Notes under the pieces: model-generated
Databases searched by the model: none
What the model saw: the letters and a program-made list of their open reading frames with translations, nothing else
What the model was told of the DNA's origin: nothing
Program-made: the position numbers and the translations under genes
Shown here: one piece after another, positions 48,781-54,279 of the stretch
Layout of the letters: each line of letters starts with the position of its first letter
How positions within the stretch are numbered: position 1 is the first letter of the stretch
NCBI RefSeq assembly: GCF_902499175.1
Contig: NZ_CABVQC010000065.1
Span: 1-54,279 of the forward strand
Length of the DNA stretch: 54,279 nucleotides
Direction of reading: 5' to 3'
Origin: Burkholderia aenigmatica
GTDB lineage: Bacteria; Pseudomonadota; Gammaproteobacteria; Burkholderiales; Burkholderiaceae

Positions 48781-49710
48781 TCACTGCCCGGCCGTCGCAC
48801 CCGGCCACGTGAAGCCCGGCTCGCCGGGCCCCGGCGCCGCACCGGGCGAACCGAACAACAGACTGCGCGGGTTGCGGCCAAGTTCACCGGCCACGTCCTT
48901 CAATTGCCGCGACGCGTCGCCGACGCTGCCGGCCAGCGCGTTGAAACGCGGCAGCGTGTCGTACTGCACGCGCGCGTTGAGATCGTTCAGCGCGACGCCC
49001 ACCTGCTCGGCGGCCGTGCCGGCCTTGTTCAGGTTCGACACGAGCGGCCCGTTCGGCTGCATCAGCGTGTTCGCCGACGCCATCGCACGGTTCACCTCGT
49101 GCATCGTTTCCGGCAGCGCGGTAACCGCCGGGCCGAGCTGCTTCGTCAGCGTGGTAGCGCCATCGGCCGCGTGCTGCAGGCTTTCGGCGGTCGCGCGCAA
49201 CTGCTCGCGCATCTCGGGCGACATCAGCGCATTCGCGCTCTTCGCGGCGAGTTCGAGCTGTCGCAGCAGCACGTCGCCGCGCTCCTGGATCTGGTCGAAC
49301 AGGCTCGGCCGCATCGGGATCTGCGCGATCGCCTTGGTCGACGACGGCAGCGGCGCCAGGTCGCGGCCCGTGTCCTCGAGCTGCACGAACGCGATGCCCG
49401 TCACACCCTGGAAGCCGAGGCTGCCGTAGGTCGACTGCGTGATCGGCGCGTCGTGGTCGACGAGGATCCGGATCCGGATCTGGCCCGGGTGCGCGCGATC
49501 GAAGCCGATCGACTGCACCTTGCCGACGTCGAGGCCGCGAAAGCGCACGGCCGCGTCCGGGAACAGCCCGGTCACGTTGGTGCGCGCGAGCAGGTCGTAC
49601 GGCACGCGCACGGTGCGGTCGACGTTGAACCAGAACACGGTGCCCGCGATCGCGAGCGTCAGCGCGATCGTGAACAGGCCGGCCCAGAACGCATGTGATT
49701 TGTTTTCCAT
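48781..49710 (-). CDS. mlaD: MlaD/MCE-family lipid transport protein
   Basis: 309 residues. One N-terminal membrane helix (about 8-28) and an MCE domain (about 38-115: GLFPDAAVRFRGLDVGKVQS, then ITQSTYGSLGFQGVTGIAFV). The long rest is helical (LLRQLELAAKSANALM, then VGVALNDLNARV), likely forming a tunnel or needle between membranes. Partner of MlaE and MlaF. It starts 18 nt after the mlaF stop. Confidence 0.93.
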   Translation of the reverse strand: MENKSHAFWAGLFTIALTLAIAGTVFWFNVDRTVRVPYDLLARTNVTGLFPDAAVRFRGLDVGKVQSIGFDRAHPGQIRIRILVDHDAPITQSTYGSLGFQGVTGIAFVQLEDTGRDLAPLPSSTKAIAQIPMRPSLFDQIQERGDVLLRQLELAAKSANALMSPEMREQLRATAESLQHAADGATTLTKQLGPAVTALPETMHEVNRAMASANTLMQPNGPLVSNLNKAGTAAEQVGVALNDLNARVQYDTLPRFNALAGSVGDASRQLKDVAGELGRNPRSLLFGSPGAAPGPGEPGFTWPGATAGQ

Positions 49711-49728
49711 TCGCGGATTCCTTCGTGC

Positions 49729-50643
49729 CTACAGCTCGACGCTCGACAGCGCCGGTTCGAGGGCCGCCTTCGGCAGCTTCGCGCGCCGCTCGGGCGGCAG
49801 CGCCTGCAATGCGCGGCGCCCGCGCAGCCCCAGGAAATATTCGTGGATGAACGGATGGTCGACGTTCGCGGCCTCCTCGACCGGCGCCGCGACCAGCACC
49901 TTGCGGTCGGCCAGCACCGCGACGCGCGTCGACAGCGCGACCATCGTGTCGAGATCGTGCGTCACCATCACGACGGTCAGCCCGAGCGTGCGGTGCAGCG
50001 TCGCGATCAGCTCGACGAATTCGTCCGACGCCTGCGGATCGAGGCCGGCCGTCGGTTCGTCGAGGAACAGCAGTTCGGGCTCGAGCGCGATCGCGCGCGC
50101 GATGCCGACCCGCTTGACCATCCCGCCCGACAGCGCGGCCGGCATCTTCGACGCGTGCTTGCACGGCAGCCCGACCATCTCGAGCTTCAGCATCACGATG
50201 TCGTGCAGCAGATCCGGTGGCACGCGGCCGAGCTCGCGCAGCGGCTGCGCGACGTTGTCGAACACCGTCATCGACGAGAACAGCGCGCCCTGCTGGAACA
50301 ACATCCCGGAGCGCGTGCGCATCATCCGCGCGCTCGCGTCGTCGATCGTCGCGGTATCTTCGCCGAACACCTTGATCGTGCCCGACGTCGGCCGCTCGAG
50401 GCCGAGGATCTGCCGCACGAGCGTGGTCTTGCCGGAGCCCGAGCCGCCGACGATCGACACGATCTCGCCGCGCTTCACGTCGAAGTCGAGCTTCTGGTGA
50501 ATGATGTTGCGCCCGTAGCGCTTGGTCAGGTTGCGCACCTCGATCACGAGGTCGTCGGTATCGGCCGCCGCGGCTGGCCCGGTGCCGACCGACCCGGCAC
50601 CGACTGCCGCGGCGTGCGCGGTCGTTTCGTTCGATGCGTTCAT
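49729..50643 (-). CDS. mlaF: MlaF-type lipid ABC transporter ATP-binding protein
   Basis: 304 residues. Walker A GGSGSGKTT, Q-loop MLFQQGALFSSMTV, signature LSGGMVKRVGIARAI, Walker B LLFLDEPTAGLDP and THDLDTM are all present; VKR in the signature and the FSSMTVFDNV piece are typical MlaF/Ttg2A. The first 30 residues are an Ala/Gly linker. Energises phospholipid transport by MlaE/D. The start overlaps the mlaE stop (ATGA). Confidence 0.95.
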   Translation of the reverse strand: MNASNETTAHAAAVGAGSVGTGPAAAADTDDLVIEVRNLTKRYGRNIIHQKLDFDVKRGEIVSIVGGSGSGKTTLVRQILGLERPTSGTIKVFGEDTATIDDASARMMRTRSGMLFQQGALFSSMTVFDNVAQPLRELGRVPPDLLHDIVMLKLEMVGLPCKHASKMPAALSGGMVKRVGIARAIALEPELLFLDEPTAGLDPQASDEFVELIATLHRTLGLTVVMVTHDLDTMVALSTRVAVLADRKVLVAAPVEEAANVDHPFIHEYFLGLRGRRALQALPPERRAKLPKAALEPALSSVEL

Positions 50644-51764
50644 CCGAGCCCCACGTTCTGGAACAGGATCGCGAACACCGCGTCGGCGAGGATCACGACC
50701 GTGATCGACGATACGACCGACGTGGTCGTGCCTTCGCCGAGGCTCTGCGAGTTCGCCTTGATCCGGAAGCCGAAATGGCACGCGACCAGCGCGATCAGCA
50801 TGCCGAACACGACGCCCTTGCCGACGCCGATGTACAGGTTCGCGATCGGCACGACGCCCGGCAGCGAGCGCACGAAATAGTTGACGTCGATCCCGAGCAC
50901 GAGCTTCGCGGCAAGCGCGCCGCCCGTCAGCGCGATGATGTTGGTCCACATCACGAGCAGCGGCATTGCAATGCCGAGCGCGAGCACGCGCGGCAGGATC
51001 AGCCGCAGCCCGTGCGGGATGCCCATCACGCGCATCGCGTCGAGCTCCTCGGTCACGCGCATCACGCCGATCTGCGCGGTGATCGCCGAGCCCGAGCGGC
51101 CCGCGACGAGAATCGCCGACAGCACCGGGCCGAGCTCGCGGATCACCGACAGCCCGAGGATGTTCACGATGTAGCGGTTCGCGCCGAACATCTGCAGCTG
51201 CTGCGCGGACAGGTAACTGAGCACGATGCCGATCAGGAACGCGACGAGCGCGGTGATCGGCAGCGCCTGCGCGCCGGCGCTGTAGATGTTCGCCGAGGTT
51301 TCCTTCCACGGCATCGTCTTCGGACGGCGCAGCACCGACAGCGCGTCGAGGATCACGAGGCCGAACATCGCGATGCCGCCCTGCAGGTGTTCGCCGAACC
51401 CGAAGATCGCCTGGCCGAGCCGCGTGACGGGATCGTAGCGCACCACGCGCTCGGGCGCCTCGCGCTCGGTGTCGAGCCGCTCGATGCGCTCGAAGATCGT
51501 GCGCTGCGTGGCGCTCAACGCCACACCGGCCGGCAGCTTGCGACCCCACACGCGCCACAGCGCCTGGCCGCCGACGTGGTCGAGCCGCTCGATGCCGGAC
51601 AGATCCCATTCGCTCACGCGCCCGGACGCGATGCTCGCGATACGGCGCGCCACCGCGCCGCGATTGCGTGCAAGCGCGAGCGCGGTCCACTGGCCGTACA
51701 GGCGCACCGTCTGGCCCTGGCTGCCGGCGTCGACCGACAGGCCGGGAGGAGTCTCGAAGTCCAA
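50640..51764 (-). CDS. mlaE: MlaE-type permease with an N-terminal STAS-like domain
   Basis: 374 residues, about 110 longer than plain MlaE. Residues about 15-95 look like a STAS domain (VRLYGQWTALALARNRG, then VSEWDLSGIERLDHVGGQA), the role filled by separate MlaB in E. coli. The permease follows with LGLSVIRELGPVLSAILVAGR-type signatures and VTEELDAMRVMGIPHGLRLI. The start is TTG at 51762-51764, lacking a clear ribosome site, and is the weakest point. First gene of the mla cluster; the 293-bp spacer to divergent cpdB (51765-52057) holds no gene. Confidence 0.92.
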   Translation of the reverse strand: MDFETPPGLSVDAGSQGQTVRLYGQWTALALARNRGAVARRIASIASGRVSEWDLSGIERLDHVGGQALWRVWGRKLPAGVALSATQRTIFERIERLDTEREAPERVVRYDPVTRLGQAIFGFGEHLQGGIAMFGLVILDALSVLRRPKTMPWKETSANIYSAGAQALPITALVAFLIGIVLSYLSAQQLQMFGANRYIVNILGLSVIRELGPVLSAILVAGRSGSAITAQIGVMRVTEELDAMRVMGIPHGLRLILPRVLALGIAMPLLVMWTNIIALTGGALAAKLVLGIDVNYFVRSLPGVVPIANLYIGVGKGVVFGMLIALVACHFGFRIKANSQSLGEGTTTSVVSSITVVILADAVFAILFQNVGLG

Positions 51765-52057
51765 GGGCAGGTTGTTTGCAAAAAGGTGACAGCGGCCATT
51801 GTAGCGAACCGCCCGACGACGCGACGTGAGGATTTCCGTGGGGGGCGCCTAGTTGGAGACGCCTGGCCGGGAGCGCCCGCCCCAGGTGCGCGTGGCAGCC
51901 GCCGCACCCTGCCAGTTGCCGGCTTCACCACCTTTCATTCTTCCGTCACGTTTCCTTTCGATACTCTCACGCGCCGCACATCAGGCCGTCGGCGCCCCGC
52001 GCCGCCATTCGTTGCGTACTTCGCATTTCAAAAACAGAACACCGAACAGGACAACCG

Positions 52058-54127
52058 ATGCGTCTCCCCCTGCTTTCCCGCCGTCGCGTGCCGGCCATCG
52101 CCGCGCTCGCCAGCCTCGCCTTCATCCTCGCCGCCTGCGGCGGCGACGACGTCACTTCGCCGCCGGTGACACCGCCGGCGGCCCAGGCACCCGTCGGCAC
52201 GACGGCCACGCTCGCCCTGCTGGAGACGACCGACCTGCATACCAACGTGCTGTCGTATGACTATTTCAAGCTCGCCGCCGACAATTCGCTCGGCTTCGAG
52301 CGCGTGTCGACGCTGATCGCGCAGGCGCGCGCGCAGTATCCGAACACGCTGCTGCTGGATAACGGCGACACGATCCAGGGCACCGCGCTGTCGGACTACC
52401 AGGCGCTCGTGAAGCCGATCGGCTGCGACCAGACGCTCGCGATCTACAAGGTGATGAACGCCGCGAAATTCGATGGCGGCGGGATCGGCAACCACGAATT
52501 CAACTACGGGCTGCCGTACCTGTCGCAGGTGACCGGCAACACGTTCGAGGTCGACGGCCTGCCGGCGCCGGCCCAGCAGAAGAAGTGCGCGGGCCCGAAC
52601 TTCCCGCAGGTGCTCGCGAACGTGATCAGCGCGAAGACCAACGCGCCGCTGTTCACGCCGTACACGATCCTGACCCGCACCGTGACCGCGACCACGCCGG
52701 ACGGCAAGACGGTCAGCGCGCCCGTGAAGATCGGCATCATCGGCTTCACGCCGCCCGCGATCATGAACTGGGACAAGCGCTGGCTCGACGGCAAGGTCTA
52801 CACGACCGGCCTGAAGGAAGCCGCGGAGAAATACATCCCCGAGATGCGCGCGAAGGGCGCCGATCTGATCGTCGCGATCTCGCACGGCGGCCTCGACAAT
52901 TCCGCGTATTCGCCGACGATGGAGAACGGCAGCTGGTGGCTGTCGAAGGTGCCGGGCATCGACGCGATGCTGATCGGCCACTCGCACCAGGTGTTCCCGG
53001 ACGCGAACAGCACCGTGTCGCAGTTCAATCTGCCGGGCGTCGACAAGGTCAAGGGCACCGTCAACGGCGTGCCGACCGTGATGGCCAACTACTGGGGCAA
53101 GCACCTCGGCGTGATCAAGCTCGGCCTGAAGTTCGACGGCAAGGCGTGGGGCGTCGACAAGTCGCTGACGACCGTCGAGGCGCGGCCGATCCAGAACGCC
53201 GACAAGAGCTACGTCGCGGCCGATCCGACCGTGTCCGCCGCGATCGCCGCCGAGCACCAGGCGACGATCGACTACGTGAAGACGCCGATCGGCTCGACCG
53301 ACTATCGGATGAACTCGTACTTCGCCGATGTCGGCGACCCGGGCGCGATCCAGATCGTCAACGAGGCGCAGGCCGACTACGTGAAGACCTACGTGCAGGC
53401 GAACCTGCCGCAATACGCGTCGCTGCCGGTGCTGTCGGTCAGCGCACCGTTCAAGAGCGGCTTCGGCGGCGGCACCGACTACACCGACGTCGCGCCGGGC
53501 GCGCTCGCGATCAACAACGCGGCCGACCTGTACCTGTATCCGAACACCGTGTACGCGGTGAAGGTGAGCGGCGCCGACGTGAAGAACTGGCTCGAAACCG
53601 CTGCAAAGCGCTTCAACCGCATCGACCCGACCAAGTCGACCGTGCAGCCGCTCGTCAGCACGTTCCCCGGCTACAACTTCGACATGTTCACGTCGGCCGA
53701 TCTCGCTTATGAAATCGACGTCACGCAAGCGGTCGGCAGCCGGATCAAGAACCTGACGTACAAGGGCGCGCCGATCGACCCGAACGCGCAGTTCATCGTC
53801 GCGACCAACAACTACCGCGCGAGCGGCGGCGGCAACTTCCCGGGCCTCGACGGCAGCAAGACGATCTTCGCGTCGCCCGATGCGAACCGTGACGTGCTGA
53901 TCGCGTTCGTGAAGCAGCGCGGCAAGATCACGCGCGCGGCCGACGGCGCGCAGCGCAGCTGGCGCTTCACGAAGCTCGCGAGCTCGGTCGCGCACGTGCA
54001 GTTCGCGTCCGCGCCGAACCGCCTCGGCGACGCGGCGGCAGCCGGCCTGACCGGCATCACGCAGGTCGTGGCCGACGACGGCTCGGGCAAGAACCTCGCC
54101 ACCTACGAAATCGACCTCACCCAATGA
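52058..54127 (+). CDS. cpdB: CpdB-like 2',3'-cyclic-nucleotide phosphodiesterase / 3'-nucleotidase
   Basis: 689 residues. A signal peptide ends in a lipobox (FILAACGGDD), so it is probably a lipoprotein. The metallophosphatase domain has LLETTDLHTNV, LDNGDTIQG, GIGNHEFNYG, ISHGGLDN and IGHSHQVFP in order (five metal sites); the C-terminal 5'-nucleotidase domain has SVSAPFKSGFGGGTDYTDV and the substrate-binding NNYRASGGGNFPG. It releases phosphate and nucleosides from RNA breakdown products in the periplasm. Length fits CpdB. It overlaps the next ATG by 4 bp. Confidence 0.94.
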   Translation: MRLPLLSRRRVPAIAALASLAFILAACGGDDVTSPPVTPPAAQAPVGTTATLALLETTDLHTNVLSYDYFKLAADNSLGFERVSTLIAQARAQYPNTLLLDNGDTIQGTALSDYQALVKPIGCDQTLAIYKVMNAAKFDGGGIGNHEFNYGLPYLSQVTGNTFEVDGLPAPAQQKKCAGPNFPQVLANVISAKTNAPLFTPYTILTRTVTATTPDGKTVSAPVKIGIIGFTPPAIMNWDKRWLDGKVYTTGLKEAAEKYIPEMRAKGADLIVAISHGGLDNSAYSPTMENGSWWLSKVPGIDAMLIGHSHQVFPDANSTVSQFNLPGVDKVKGTVNGVPTVMANYWGKHLGVIKLGLKFDGKAWGVDKSLTTVEARPIQNADKSYVAADPTVSAAIAAEHQATIDYVKTPIGSTDYRMNSYFADVGDPGAIQIVNEAQADYVKTYVQANLPQYASLPVLSVSAPFKSGFGGGTDYTDVAPGALAINNAADLYLYPNTVYAVKVSGADVKNWLETAAKRFNRIDPTKSTVQPLVSTFPGYNFDMFTSADLAYEIDVTQAVGSRIKNLTYKGAPIDPNAQFIVATNNYRASGGGNFPGLDGSKTIFASPDANRDVLIAFVKQRGKITRAADGAQRSWRFTKLASSVAHVQFASAPNRLGDAAAAGLTGITQVVADDGSGKNLATYEIDLTQ

Positions 54128-54279
54128 GACCCGCGATGCAACCGATCCGGACGATGCGGCCGGCCGAAACCGGCCTCGCCGCTGCCGCGCGGCGCCTGCT
54201 GCGCGCGAAACTCCCGCCGGCCGCGCTGCTCGCGGCGGCGGCCGTGACCGTCGCGGCCGTCGTCGCGACGACCGGCCTG
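54124..54279 (+). CDS. Unidentified gene, N-terminal end only
   Basis: 52 codons to the window edge. The ATG overlaps the cpdB stop (ATGA); other in-frame ATGs lie at 54136 and 54154. A basic Ala/Arg-rich start is followed by a hydrophobic stretch (LLAAAAVTVAAVVATTGL), a signal peptide or membrane anchor. Too little is visible to name it; coupling to cpdB suggests an exported partner. Confidence 0.65.
   Translation, partial: MRPAMQPIRTMRPAETGLAAAARRLLRAKLPPAALLAAAAVTVAAVVATTGL

Overview
The window is GC-rich chromosomal DNA from a betaproteobacterium, most likely a Burkholderia of the cepacia complex. This rests on recalled family likeness (glnK-amtB, ubiK beside comM, dctABD, lipB-lipA, an mla-type cluster) and strong third-position GC; no search was run. 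Its backbone is interrupted by a visibly AT-richer 14.7-kb integrative element (2551-17248) that splits comM.

Left backbone (1-2550): amtB (5' end only) and glnK on the minus strand under a recognisable sigma-54 promoter, ubiK, a hairpin, a 17-bp tandem repeat, and the first 346 codons of comM, broken just after its Walker B motif.

Island (2551-17248): the ends carry inverted repeats sharing TTAGGT and TGTCTGT. At the right end four minus-strand genes (three tyrosine recombinases and a small HTH/coiled-coil protein) match the ginABCD module of GInt-type genomic islands. The cargo looks like defence or regulatory genes: a small ribbon-helix-helix protein and an XRE regulator; an operon of a Phd-like antitoxin, a PP2C phosphatase and two soluble Ser/Thr kinases, the second fused to a cold-shock/OB domain; an XRE-ImmA metallopeptidase convergent with a PIN-like protein, plus another XRE protein; a DEDDh exonuclease; an HNH-GHKL ATPase fusion; and a five-TM protein. 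The kinase/phosphatase operon and the HNH-GHKL gene are the best candidates for something undescribed.

Right backbone (17249-54279): comM 3' end; a gene-free stretch with three DnaA-box-like sites; a lipoprotein; a TlpA-like thioredoxin; dctA-dctB-dctD with a sigma-54 promoter and candidate activator site upstream of dctA; actP with its DUF485 partner, preceded by a 49-bp repeat array; a four-gene beta-oxidation operon (bifunctional hydratase/dehydrogenase, two acyl-CoA dehydrogenases, class III CoA-transferase) divergent from a LysR gene with a perfect palindrome between them; ggt and a zinc-ribbon protein; tauABC; the lipoate block (dat-like aminotransferase, YbeD-like protein, lipB, lipA) with a second LysR gene; a D,D-carboxypeptidase; an alpha/beta hydrolase; a thioredoxin-like ferredoxin; a VanZ protein; an MCE lipid-transport cluster (mlaE-mlaF-mlaD-lipoprotein); a cpdB-like periplasmic nucleotidase; and the start of one more gene. 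The backbone is ordinary metabolism, transport and envelope upkeep; the island is the accessory part.
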